From Bacteroidota bacterium (lineage in GTDB: Bacteria; Bacteroidota; Bacteroidia; AKYH767-A; 2013-40CM-41-45): a stretch of 64,000 nt of DNA. Below the pieces are notes generated by a model. The model saw nothing but the letters and a program-made list of their open reading frames with translations. It was not told where the DNA came from and searched no databases. How positions within the stretch are numbered: the first letter of the stretch is position 1; every line of letters begins with the position of its first letter. Positions 35,501 through 43,497 of the stretch are shown piece after piece. The stretch lies in the NCBI GenBank assembly GCA_016713765.1, contig JADJON010000003.1, positions 248,001-312,000 of the forward strand, given 5' to 3'. The translations under genes and the position numbers were made by a program.

Positions 35501-38500
35501 TCGGATTCAACCGTAACAACCTGGGTGGTGATCCGCTTGAAGTGCTGCCGTTCATCGTCCCGGGCACTTCCAATGTCCAGGCGAATATCTCGGTCATCCG
35601 TGCCGCCGGCAACCAGGCTGCCCGGTTTAAATTGATCGTCTACCGCGGCGAGATCATTTTCAACGAACACACCACCGGAAGTTCGACCATCACCGGACAG
35701 GGCAACGCGAACGGCGCGATCACCCTGGGTGCGTCCAACTACTTCAATACGCCTCCCTTCGGCGTGAGCCCTCCCTTGGTGCAGAATTTCTCCTCGCGCG
35801 GAGGTACGCTCGTTGACGGCGCCATCCGGAACAAGCCGGATCTTGTCGCACCGAACGGTGGTAACACGACCGTTAATCTCGGAGCCCCGAACGTTGACAA
35901 CGACCCCTTCCCGAATTTCTTCGGAACCTCGGCTGCTGCTCCGCATGCGGCAGCGGTCGGCGCACTGCTCCGTCAGGGCAAACAGAAGTTTTACGGAACC
36001 GACCTGAGTCCGTCCGAAGTCAGGAACCTGTTGCAAACTACAGCGCTCGACATGGACGCGCCGGGCTTCGATTTTGCCAGCGGCGCCGGTTACATTCAAG
36101 CCTACGCGGCCTTGAAGACCTTCGCGGCTCCGACCCCGGATCTCGATTCCCTGGTCGTGCCCAGCGGCATCACCCCCGGCACCTCCACCTTCAACACCAG
36201 CGTGTATGGCCAGTTCTTTACGACACAGTCGGTGGTCATGTTCAACGGCAGCGTGCTACCGACCAGTTTCGTGAATGGAAACGTGCTCTCGGCTACCGTA
36301 CCTCCCTTCTTCGGTAACTACCCGCTCAGTGTTTATACTCCTCCCATCGTACCGAACATCAACGACGGCGGCTACTCCGACACCTTGTATTTCTTTTCGC
36401 CTGTCAAGAAGCAGGTCGTCATCACTGCCGATGACAAGACGAAAAAATACGGTGAGCAGTTGCCGGAGTTCACGGCTACCATCACGGTCGACGGAGTTCC
36501 ACTGGCGTCTTCCGGATTCACGCTGACCGATCTCGGACTCGACCAGCTTACGTTCACGAGTTCCGCGACCAGTGCCAGTAATACCGGCCTCTTCTTCATC
36601 CAACCATCCAACGTCTTCACGGATCCGGGATACCAGACCCTGTTCAATTACTCATTCGTGAATGGGCTCCTTACCATTGATCCGATGCCGATCGTGATCA
36701 CGCCTCGGGATACAACACTTACCTACGGCGACAAGATCGAAGGATTCCAATTCAACTACGACTACGACGACACCAACATCGATCCTTCCCTGCGCGCCAA
36801 TTTCCTGGGCGACATCAAGCAGACGCACAATTCCCAGCTCTCCAACGTGCTGGCGCTTGTGGACGGCCGGGTGGTGACGAATGGCCGGGTAGTCACGAAT
36901 ATCGACCTGCAGAACCTGGCCATGGTAGCCAGCGGACGGGCGGTAACGAACGGGCGGGTCGTGACGAACGGACGGGTGGTAACGAACGGCATCGAGTACG
37001 ACACGACGATTGTCGTGGATGTCGCGCCCGCTTCGATTTTCTCTTATGTCGATTCGATGGCCACCTATACCGGCGACACCTTGTATGCCACTTTGTACAG
37101 CCCTCGCGCCGGCGTCAACGGTCGTGTCGTGACCAATGGTCGCGTAGTAACCAATGGTCGCGTAGTGACCAACGGACGCGTGGTGACCAATGGTCGGGTT
37201 GTTACCAACGGCTACCCGGTGCTCAACAGTTCCAACGTGAACCTGGGCAGCAATGATAACATGGCGATCATCATCGACTCCACGGACATTTACGCGGCGC
37301 CTCCCGGCGATTCGCTCTATGACCTGAAGTCCGTCAACATGGTAACCGGCACCACGGTCGGTACCTGGAGCATCGTTCCCGGAGCCTTCGTGAGCAGCAA
37401 CTTCTCGATTTCTTACGGCTTGGGCGAACTGACGATCGAGCCGGCTACGCTGACGGTGAAAGCGGATGACAAATCAGCTACCTATGGCGAATCGCCCGCC
37501 TTCACCTATACGGTTTCGGGTTATCAGTATCAGGATGCCGACAGCCCCGTATTCGCAGGACCTCCCGTATTCGAAGTAGTCGACGCCCAGAATGCTGTGG
37601 TCAATCCGCCCGGTGCGGGGTCGTTCGGTGTACGGATCCAATCCATGCCGTTGTTGCAGCCATCGAATTATATAACGCAATTCGAGCAAGGCGATCTGGA
37701 TGTCGCTAAGGCGGACCTCCACATCACGGCTGACGATAAATCACGAACCTACGGTGCAGCCAACCCTGCCCTGACGCTCAGCTACGCGGGCTTCGTATAT
37801 AACGATGGTCCCGCGGCCCTCACCGCACCTACGGCTTCTACCTCCGCCGAGGCGACGAGTCCGGCCGGCAATTATCCGATCACCCTTTCCGGCGGCCAGG
37901 CAGACAACTATAACCTCTTGTTGCACGACGGCAACTTGCGGATCGACAAAGCGAATCTGGAAGCCAGAGCCGACAACAAGACCATGGTAGGCGGAACGTC
38001 TGTCCCGTCGTTAACGATCACCTATACCGGATTCGTGAACAACGAAGGCCCATCCGCCATTTCACAACCGACGATCGCAACAACGGCTACCAGCAGTTCT
38101 AGCCCGGGCAATTACCCCATTACGCTTACGGGTGGAGCTTCTGACAACTATAACATCAGCCTCGTGAACGGAACCTTGACGGTCCTCACGCCGATCACCT
38201 GTAACATCAGCATGCCGTCAACCCTACCCCTTTGCGGCATCGGCGGAAATAGCATCAATGCTACCGCAAGCGGTGGTAACAGCTATTCCTGGAATGTCAG
38301 TTCTTCGAATAATTCCTGGAGCATGACCGGCGGACAAAACAGCCTTTGCGCTACCTACCAGGCCGGCAGCAGCGGAGTTTCCGGAACCTTCATACTTACG
38401 GTAACCAATACCACGTATAACGTCAGCAATTCTTGTTCACTTACCGTGAGTTCACGTTGCGATGAATACTGTACGTATGTTCAATCCTTCTGGGGCAGCA

Positions 38501-39396
38501 CCACCGCCACTTCCTGTACAGGCGCTTCGAGCCTGACGCTGATCAATTCCGCGCTCACCACCCCACTCGTGAACGGAAGCGGTTCCCGACTGGTGACGAT
38601 AGGCACGTCGGAAGGCAGTTGTCTCCGCTCCAAGATGCCCGGTGGAACGACGTACGCTTCGTTGCCGAGCGGCTGCGTATCCTGCTCCGGCGCAACCGGA
38701 ACATCCTACCTGAGCAGCAGCAAATTCAAAAACGGTTTGTTGTCGAATACGATTGCTTTGGGTCTCAGCATTCGCCTTCAGCCGGCCTTGGGCAGTGTTC
38801 GGATCACCGCCCGCTACCTGACGACCTATAACGCGACCTCCTGCAGCGGCGGCACTGCCGTTCCCGGCACCAAGCAGGTTTATTCGCTGCCGTCCTCTGT
38901 CGTTTCAGCACTGGGAAGCGCCAATACCGTGAATGATCTGCTTGTACTGGCCAACCGCGTATTGGGTGGCGCTTGCACGACACCATCCGCTACGGATGTC
39001 AACACCGCTGTATCGGCTGTATTGACCGGCTTCAACAGTTGCAAAGTACTCGCCGGCTTCTCGAGTTCTTCGGGCGGCAGTCGGGAAACCGAAGTCGAAC
39101 CGGTTCCGGACGAAGTTCCGGCTTACGAACTCGAGCCGGTCATGGTCTACCCTAACCCGACCGATGGTAATGCAACCGCTGTATTCCTGGGCGGACTGGG
39201 ACAACTGACAACGCTGGAAGTCTATGACCTCAGCGGTTCCCGTATGGCAACGCTCTGGAACGGACAAACCGAAACCGGCCTACCCTATCTGGTGGAGATT
39301 CCCTCTGCACAATGGGCCGCCGGAATCTACTTTGTCCGCCTGACCAATGGTTCGGAGTCGGTTGTGACCAAACTGATCCTGACAGAGCAGCGCTAA
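32575..39396 (+). CDS. giant secreted multidomain protein: ice-binding-like, Ig-like, S8-like peptidase, MBG and T9SS domains
   Basis: 2273 residues with a long signal region. Domain order: DUF3494 ice-binding-like domain (about 35-365: NVLINGGIHSGRTI, LAGPGVYVFSS, GTVYAPYAGINVG); three PKD/Ig-like repeats (about 370-620); and an S8-like peptidase (about 745-1180) with Asp in CVLSDSYNT, oxyanion Asn in TSAGNFG and Ser in FGTSAAAPHAAA. At the catalytic His position it reads DEGRAMLQIVHD instead of HGTH. Then come five MBG domains (ADDKTKKYGEQLPEF and similar), interrupted by GRVVTN hexapeptide tracts (about 1430-1546), an Ig-like domain, and a T9SS tail (VMVYPNPTDGNATAVF). Likely surface adhesin/protease; whether it is proteolytically active is uncertain. 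Confidence 0.9.
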   Translation: MKTHATLPKCRNLIFSGMHPKRFYRAFLLTLMVLGGSLATQAQTQITDYVLFGGFGNCPGGAGLSTPPSPGCAVQINSGSNIQAGRIGSYTLVKTTGNVLINGGIHSGRTISLATNNTVTGNITAANAGNASGNIMSAGSSTVITGNIDVNGNITISGGSVNGVVTRPSGKTYSGPTPTGGVVTASPNLPILPAAPTIVTFPAAGTTTINSTRTITPGSYGSVCLSGNKTLTLAGPGVYVFSSIRNSGSFNTFKFDFQNSASGNFLIYVHGDIDLNKNLVDIINGGSASRIFTETHGTGSTCGSGPFSFLLANGTSGSRRSQWMGTVYAPYAGINVGTGSNNYASITGALWSGTQVNICSNVTIAFAPFIQCSTPNVSAGLDQSLTCLQPSASLNGSSSTAGVTYAWTSLNGNTITNAGSAVATVSAAGTYVLTVTTASGGCTARDTMVVTNNTSAPNANAGADQTITCGSTNASLTASSTTGGVSYSWSGPSIVSGGNSANATVDGPGTYTVTVTNTTTGCTATDQVQVGLNQTAPDAEAGNTNALTCTITELELKGSSATSGAQFSWTTTNGNIVADAGTDSPLINGIGMYYLTVTDPANGCTAIDSVSIEEGPCILPYYVPCPGGKYVEKIGCELSSLYNNYSVGSDTISDIFTFAEDSVYIEIISIEGFTAQLKSLIYQAPGYGLTDTIPNGLNPLIITGKFPIANLINLTVPPASDWINYVRPVYPALNNSGIALSQGDKAQTSDLARAGFQLDGSGVKVCVLSDSYNTLPGDNANIDVSNGDLPGSGNPSGRNTPVQVLKDYPYGSRTDEGRAMLQIVHDVAPGSPLAFRTGVISEGDLASGIIECAQQGCDVIVDDVTFLTSPFYQDGVIAKAVDSVAAMGVTYFTSAGNFGNKSYEGAFSPMVAPLGIAGQAHDFGGNDNLLSVSLPPGNYTIVMQWQDSIYSLGQTSTGTVNDFDIYLTNQYGTQYFGFNRNNLGGDPLEVLPFIVPGTSNVQANISVIRAAGNQAARFKLIVYRGEIIFNEHTTGSSTITGQGNANGAITLGASNYFNTPPFGVSPPLVQNFSSRGGTLVDGAIRNKPDLVAPNGGNTTVNLGAPNVDNDPFPNFFGTSAAAPHAAAVGALLRQGKQKFYGTDLSPSEVRNLLQTTALDMDAPGFDFASGAGYIQAYAALKTFAAPTPDLDSLVVPSGITPGTSTFNTSVYGQFFTTQSVVMFNGSVLPTSFVNGNVLSATVPPFFGNYPLSVYTPPIVPNINDGGYSDTLYFFSPVKKQVVITADDKTKKYGEQLPEFTATITVDGVPLASSGFTLTDLGLDQLTFTSSATSASNTGLFFIQPSNVFTDPGYQTLFNYSFVNGLLTIDPMPIVITPRDTTLTYGDKIEGFQFNYDYDDTNIDPSLRANFLGDIKQTHNSQLSNVLALVDGRVVTNGRVVTNIDLQNLAMVASGRAVTNGRVVTNGRVVTNGIEYDTTIVVDVAPASIFSYVDSMATYTGDTLYATLYSPRAGVNGRVVTNGRVVTNGRVVTNGRVVTNGRVVTNGYPVLNSSNVNLGSNDNMAIIIDSTDIYAAPPGDSLYDLKSVNMVTGTTVGTWSIVPGAFVSSNFSISYGLGELTIEPATLTVKADDKSATYGESPAFTYTVSGYQYQDADSPVFAGPPVFEVVDAQNAVVNPPGAGSFGVRIQSMPLLQPSNYITQFEQGDLDVAKADLHITADDKSRTYGAANPALTLSYAGFVYNDGPAALTAPTASTSAEATSPAGNYPITLSGGQADNYNLLLHDGNLRIDKANLEARADNKTMVGGTSVPSLTITYTGFVNNEGPSAISQPTIATTATSSSSPGNYPITLTGGASDNYNISLVNGTLTVLTPITCNISMPSTLPLCGIGGNSINATASGGNSYSWNVSSSNNSWSMTGGQNSLCATYQAGSSGVSGTFILTVTNTTYNVSNSCSLTVSSRCDEYCTYVQSFWGSTTATSCTGASSLTLINSALTTPLVNGSGSRLVTIGTSEGSCLRSKMPGGTTYASLPSGCVSCSGATGTSYLSSSKFKNGLLSNTIALGLSIRLQPALGSVRITARYLTTYNATSCSGGTAVPGTKQVYSLPSSVVSALGSANTVNDLLVLANRVLGGACTTPSATDVNTAVSAVLTGFNSCKVLAGFSSSSGGSRETEVEPVPDEVPAYELEPVMVYPNPTDGNATAVFLGGLGQLTTLEVYDLSGSRMATLWNGQTETGLPYLVEIPSAQWAAGIYFVRLTNGSESVVTKLILTEQR
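36864..37212 (+). repeat. two tracts of 18-bp coding repeats (GRVVTN hexapeptide)
   Basis: Tracts at 36864-36990 and 37120-37212, in frame within the giant protein. Each unit encodes Gly-Arg-Val-Val-Thr-Asn, with Ala for Val in one copy. The first tract is interrupted by about 42 bp. Codons differ between neighbouring units (ggccgggtggtgacgaat, ggtcgcgtagtaaccaat), so the peptide is far better conserved than the DNA. Confidence 0.9.
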
Positions 39397-39414
39397 ACAT
39401 CAGCGACAACATTT

Positions 39415-39460
39415 TTCCAATGCAAAAGGCCGTCCCGCAAGACGGCCTTTTGCATTGGAA
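39415..39460. terminator. perfect 20-bp stem terminator
   Basis: The 20-nt arm at 39415-39434 is the exact reverse complement of 39441-39460, with loop CCGCAA. The arms contain AAAAGG/CCTTTT and the flanks TTTTT on the left, so it can serve as a bidirectional intrinsic terminator after the giant gene. Confidence 0.88.
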
Positions 39461-39539
39461 ATACAGTCTAAACACCGGTTTCAATCGCTGAAGCTTTCAT
39501 TGAAATTGATTAAATTGTCCCATCATTCGCCGGTACTTC

Positions 39540-41456
39540 ATGAAGTGTTCGCACTACCTTTTATTCATCGTCCTGCTGCTCACGCATCCCCTTTTTGCAC
39601 AGGATCCCGTAGCCGACAGCCTTAAGAACGCCTTGGCAACTGCGCCAGCGGACACCAATCGTGTGAACCTGCTTTTCACCCTGGCCAAGTCGAGTATGGC
39701 TACTTCGCCAACGGAAGCCCTCGACTACAGCGAACAAATGCTCAAACTTTCGGAGCAACTGAAATTCAGCAAAGGTGTCGCGCAAGGTTACAAATGGCTC
39801 GGTATCGCCAAATTCAATCTGGGGAATTACTTCGACGCCATCCAGAATTATGAAAAAGCACAAGCCGTCTTTGATTCCATCGGTGACCGGCGCGGCGTTG
39901 CCAACATGTACAGCAACATCGGCAATGTCTATTACAACCAGGGTGAAGACTCGAAAGCCCTGGAATACTTCCTGCAATCACTCAAGATCTCGGAAGAGAT
40001 CAACGACACCCTGCGGACCACGACCGCGCTGATCAACATCGGTGCCGTGTTCGCAAACAAGTCCATCACCTATCCTCAGGCACTGAAATACCTCGGACGG
40101 GCATTACCATTGAGCCTAGCAATCGACGACCTTACCACCTACGGAACCGCCTGCGTCAACATCGGCGAGATCTGGCTGAACAGCAATGAATACGATTCCG
40201 CCCAGGTGTACTTCGAAAAAGCCGCGAAGGCCTATGATGGAACCGAGGATCTGCCTTATGCCCTGAACGACCTGGGCAAGGTCTACCAGATGCGCCAGGA
40301 ATACGACGCGGCCTACCGCTACCAAAAGCAGGCCTACGACATCGCCAAGAGTCTCGACCTGCGGAACGACATGGCCATCTCGATGCTCGGCATCGCCAAG
40401 ACACTTCAACTGCGGGGCGAAACCCGTACCGCCCTTAACGCCTACCTTGAAGCGGAATCCCTGGCCAAGGAGACGAATTCCAACTACAGCCTCAAAGAGA
40501 TCTACGAAGGCCTTTCCGGAGTCTATGCGAGACTGGGAGATTTCACCAAGGCCTTCAAGTATCAGAACCTTTTGATCGGAGTCAAGGATACGCTGTACAA
40601 CATCGACACCGACAAAAAGCTCCAGGGTCTTACATTCAACTTCGAGATCGAGAAGAAACAAGGACAGATCGACCTGCTGACGAAAGATCAGAAACTCCAA
40701 CAGGCGGAAATACGGCGCCAGCGCCTGGTCAAGAATGGCTTCATCGGCGGTTTCGCCGTTGTCCTGCTCTTCGCTGGTGTGTTCTTCAGCCAGCGGAACC
40801 GCATCTCACGGGAGAAGAAACGCAGCGATGAACTGCTGCTCAACATTCTGCCGGAAGAAACCGCGGAAGAGCTCAAAGCGACCGGCACCGCCAAAGCACG
40901 CAACTTCGATTCGGTGACGGTCATGTTCACCGACTTCAAGAATTTCACCCAAGCCAGCGAACGGCTTAGTCCGGAGGAATTGGTTCGGGAGATCAACGAT
41001 TGCTACAGCGAATTCGATCGCATCGTTTCCCGGTACGGTATCGAAAAGATCAAGACCATCGGCGACGCTTACATGTGCGCCGGGGGCTTGCCGGTTCCCA
41101 ATGGTACGCATCCGGTCGACGTGATCAAGGCCGGTCTGGAATTCCAGGCATTCATCGAACAGAACAAGCAGAAGCGGATCAGCCAGGGGCTGCCCTATTT
41201 TGAATTACGCCTGGGGATCCATACCGGACCGGTTGTGGCCGGTATCGTAGGCATCAAGAAATTCGCGTATGATATCTGGGGCGACACCGTCAATACTGCT
41301 TCACGAATGGAAAGCAGCGGCGCCACCGGCAAGGTGAACATCAGCGGCACCACATACGAACTTGTCAAGGATCATTTCGATTGCACACCCCGCGGAAAGG
41401 TTGAAGCCAAGAACAAAGGCTGGATCGAGATGTACTTCGTGGAAGGTCTGAAGTGA
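39540..41456 (+). CDS. TPR-domain class III adenylate cyclase, membrane-linked
   Basis: 638 residues: signal/anchor (HYLLFIVLLLTHPLFA), an array of about six or seven TPR repeats (40-360), a coiled stretch, one membrane segment (about 400-420: NGFIGGFAVVLLFAGVFF) and a cytoplasmic class III cyclase domain (about 455-635). Metal-binding Asp residues are in VMFTDFKNF and TIGDAYM. Purine-selecting residues are Lys in EKIKTIGD and Asp in YDIWGDTVNTASRM, the adenylate-type pair (guanylate cyclases have Glu and Cys). Transition-state Asn and Arg are in NTASRM. The TPR part likely senses periplasmic partners. The convergent HD protein and the cyclic-nucleotide-binding kinase beyond it suggest a local cAMP circuit. 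Confidence 0.92.
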   Translation: MKCSHYLLFIVLLLTHPLFAQDPVADSLKNALATAPADTNRVNLLFTLAKSSMATSPTEALDYSEQMLKLSEQLKFSKGVAQGYKWLGIAKFNLGNYFDAIQNYEKAQAVFDSIGDRRGVANMYSNIGNVYYNQGEDSKALEYFLQSLKISEEINDTLRTTTALINIGAVFANKSITYPQALKYLGRALPLSLAIDDLTTYGTACVNIGEIWLNSNEYDSAQVYFEKAAKAYDGTEDLPYALNDLGKVYQMRQEYDAAYRYQKQAYDIAKSLDLRNDMAISMLGIAKTLQLRGETRTALNAYLEAESLAKETNSNYSLKEIYEGLSGVYARLGDFTKAFKYQNLLIGVKDTLYNIDTDKKLQGLTFNFEIEKKQGQIDLLTKDQKLQQAEIRRQRLVKNGFIGGFAVVLLFAGVFFSQRNRISREKKRSDELLLNILPEETAEELKATGTAKARNFDSVTVMFTDFKNFTQASERLSPEELVREINDCYSEFDRIVSRYGIEKIKTIGDAYMCAGGLPVPNGTHPVDVIKAGLEFQAFIEQNKQKRISQGLPYFELRLGIHTGPVVAGIVGIKKFAYDIWGDTVNTASRMESSGATGKVNISGTTYELVKDHFDCTPRGKVEAKNKGWIEMYFVEGLK

Positions 41457-42077
41457 TCAGGCCCGGGCAGCGGAACGGGATCGTTCGTATTGAGCACGGA
41501 GTGACTCCAACTGTCGGTTCAGTCCCGCTTCGCGGGTTCGCTTGGCGGAGTCCGTGAAATACCGGTGCGCACCCAGGAATTTCACTTGAAGCTCGAGCCA
41601 TTCGGCCTCGTTCCGTACCGTTCCGTCGTGCAGGAATTCCGCGTACATCCGGCTGGCTAGAGGGAAATAATCTTCCCGGCCGAGGTAATCCAGATCCGCA
41701 TCGCACAGGATACGGTCGAACAGATCCTGTGGTTGTTGCGGCACCCGGGTTGCCGCGATCATCCGCTCGACCTTTCGGATCTGTTCTTCGTCGATATTCA
41801 ACCGGGTCAGGTAATCACGTGCGATTCGCTGGCTGATGACTTCATGTTCTTTCCTGCCTTCCAGGTAGCCGGTATCGTGTAACAAGGCCGCGGTCCGGAT
41901 CAGCAGGCGATCGGATTCGTCCAAACCTTCCATTCTGGACAGGCGTTCGGCAGCCTCAATCACATCGAGCGTATGCTCGGCGTTGTGATACCGATATTCC
42001 GGAGAGAGGTCGCGGCGCAGGCGACCAATCACCTCCGCTTCCAACGAGGCGTAGGTGAGGTTGTCGATCAACATCAC
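41457..42077 (-). CDS. HD-domain metal-dependent phosphohydrolase family protein
   Basis: A 206-residue soluble protein with a compact HD domain: YHNAEHTLDVIEAA, the HD pair in AALLHDTGYLEG, and a distal Asp in LCDADLDYLG (H...HD...D). The fold hydrolyses phosphoester or nucleotide substrates with a metal ion; the exact substrate is not set by sequence. It is related to small proteins annotated as predicted metal-dependent HD phosphohydrolases. The stop abuts the adenylate cyclase stop, and its start is 50 bp from the divergent cyclic-nucleotide-binding kinase. A cAMP phosphodiesterase role is a testable guess. Confidence 0.85.
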   Translation of the reverse strand: MMLIDNLTYASLEAEVIGRLRRDLSPEYRYHNAEHTLDVIEAAERLSRMEGLDESDRLLIRTAALLHDTGYLEGRKEHEVISQRIARDYLTRLNIDEEQIRKVERMIAATRVPQQPQDLFDRILCDADLDYLGREDYFPLASRMYAEFLHDGTVRNEAEWLELQVKFLGAHRYFTDSAKRTREAGLNRQLESLRAQYERSRSAARA

Positions 42078-42127
42078 CCCAATTTACGAAAATCCTATAT
42101 ATTTACCTTCGGCGACCCGATAATTGC

Positions 42128-43429
42128 ATGTCCCTGAACAGCGTCCCCTACGAAAAAACCCTGCGCATCCTGCAGCAGGTGGAGCTGTTTGAGCACGTTC
42201 CTACGAATGTAATCGAGGAACTCTGTAAAAAGATGCTGATTTCCAGTTTCCGGGCGGAAGACCGGATCATCAACCAGGGCGATGAAGGAAACAGCATGTA
42301 CGTTATCCTGTCGGGCAAGGTGCACATTCACGATGGCGACTTTGTCGTGGCCAGCCTGCACGAAGGCAGTTTTTTCGGTGAATTCTCGCTACTCGACGAC
42401 GAACCCCGTTCACTTTCTGTTTCCGCCGCTACGCCCTGTGTGACCGGCACGATTCTGCAAAACGACTTTTACCGCATCATCAACAAATACCCGGACGTTA
42501 CCAAGGACATCATCAAGGTGATGCTGAAACGTCTGCGCGGTCAGAATACCACCATCATTGCGCAACTCCGTTCCCGCCAGCGCGAGCTGGAAAACATGGT
42601 ACGCGAGCGGACAGCGGATATCCAAAAGAAAAACGAAGACCTCGAAAAAGCCATCGCGGAACTGAAGGTAACCCAGGAACAACTGATCCAGCAGGAGAAA
42701 CTGGCTTCACTCGGCCAACTCACTGCCGGAATCGCTCACGAGATCAAGAATCCGCTGAACTTCGTGAACAATTTCTCGGTACTGACAAACGACCTGATCA
42801 AGGAACTGCACGAATGCGAGGATCCGGAAGAACGCGAAGCGATCTTTTCCGACATCCAGCAGAACCTCGAGAAGATCCGCTTCCACGGCCACCGCGCGGA
42901 CTCCATCGTCTCGAGCATGCTGGACCATGCCCGCTCCAGCAGCCGGTCGCGCGAACTGATTCACCTCGATCAGCTGTGCGACGAGTACCTCAACCTCGCC
43001 TTCCACGGAATGCGAGCGAATGTTCCCGATTTCAACTGCACACTCGAGAAGAATTACGAGCCCAACATTCCGGAAACCACCTGCATACCACAGGATATCG
43101 CACGGGTGTTCCTGAACCTGTTCAACAACGCCTTTTACGCAGTCAAAGGCCGGCACCTGCCCAAGGTGAGCGTGCACGTCCGCACGCTTTTCATGCCGGG
43201 TAAAAAGGAAATCGAAATCCGTATCCGCGACAACGGAAGCGGCATCCCGGAAGATAAACTGAACAAGATTTTTCAACCCTTTTTTACCACAAAACCTGCC
43301 GGACAGGGCACCGGATTGGGACTAAGCATCAGCCACGATATCATGACCGCCCACGGCGGCAGCATCCGTGTCGAGAGCAAGGAGAATGAATACACCGAAT
43401 TCGTTCTCAACCTTCCCGTTACCAATTAA
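42128..43429 (+). CDS. cyclic-nucleotide-binding-domain histidine kinase
   Basis: 433 residues, no membrane segment. The N-terminal cNMP domain (about 15-135) has an intact phosphate-binding cassette: GSFFGEFSLLDDEPRSLSV, with Glu for the ribose and Arg for the cyclic phosphate. A coiled coil follows (ADIQKKNEDLEKAIAELK). The kinase has H box LTAGIAHEIKNPLNF (His near residue 205), N box LFNNAFYAV, G1 DNGSGIPE and G2 GTGLGLSISHD. The architecture indicates a cytosolic kinase gated by cAMP or cGMP. It has no adjacent response regulator. It is divergent from the HD protein and one gene from an adenylate cyclase. TATATTTA about 20 bp upstream of the start is a 5-of-6 -7 box. A hairpin terminator follows the stop. 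Confidence 0.92.
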   Translation: MSLNSVPYEKTLRILQQVELFEHVPTNVIEELCKKMLISSFRAEDRIINQGDEGNSMYVILSGKVHIHDGDFVVASLHEGSFFGEFSLLDDEPRSLSVSAATPCVTGTILQNDFYRIINKYPDVTKDIIKVMLKRLRGQNTTIIAQLRSRQRELENMVRERTADIQKKNEDLEKAIAELKVTQEQLIQQEKLASLGQLTAGIAHEIKNPLNFVNNFSVLTNDLIKELHECEDPEEREAIFSDIQQNLEKIRFHGHRADSIVSSMLDHARSSSRSRELIHLDQLCDEYLNLAFHGMRANVPDFNCTLEKNYEPNIPETTCIPQDIARVFLNLFNNAFYAVKGRHLPKVSVHVRTLFMPGKKEIEIRIRDNGSGIPEDKLNKIFQPFFTTKPAGQGTGLGLSISHDIMTAHGGSIRVESKENEYTEFVLNLPVTN

Positions 43430-43430
43430 A

Positions 43431-43458
43431 AAAGCCGCCGGAATCATCCGACGGCTTT
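43431..43458. terminator. bidirectional hairpin terminator
   Basis: AAAGCCG (43431-43437) pairs with CGGCTTT (43452-43458), with an inner CGGA/TCCG stem and an ATCA loop. A-rich on the left and T on the right. It lies between the convergent kinase and giant adhesin genes. Confidence 0.82.
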
Positions 43459-43497
43459 GTCCACGTCCCTGCCGGCAAACAACCGGCACTAAGGGCT

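Noticed and set aside
36864..37212. Regular 18-bp repeats as a CRISPR array
   Set aside because: Units are contiguous, in frame and coding (GRVVTN) with no spacers; no cas genes nearby.
39540..43429. Pycsar-type anti-phage cyclase system
   Set aside because: The cyclase has a TPR sensor and membrane segment, and the effector is a histidine kinase; no toxic effector is present.
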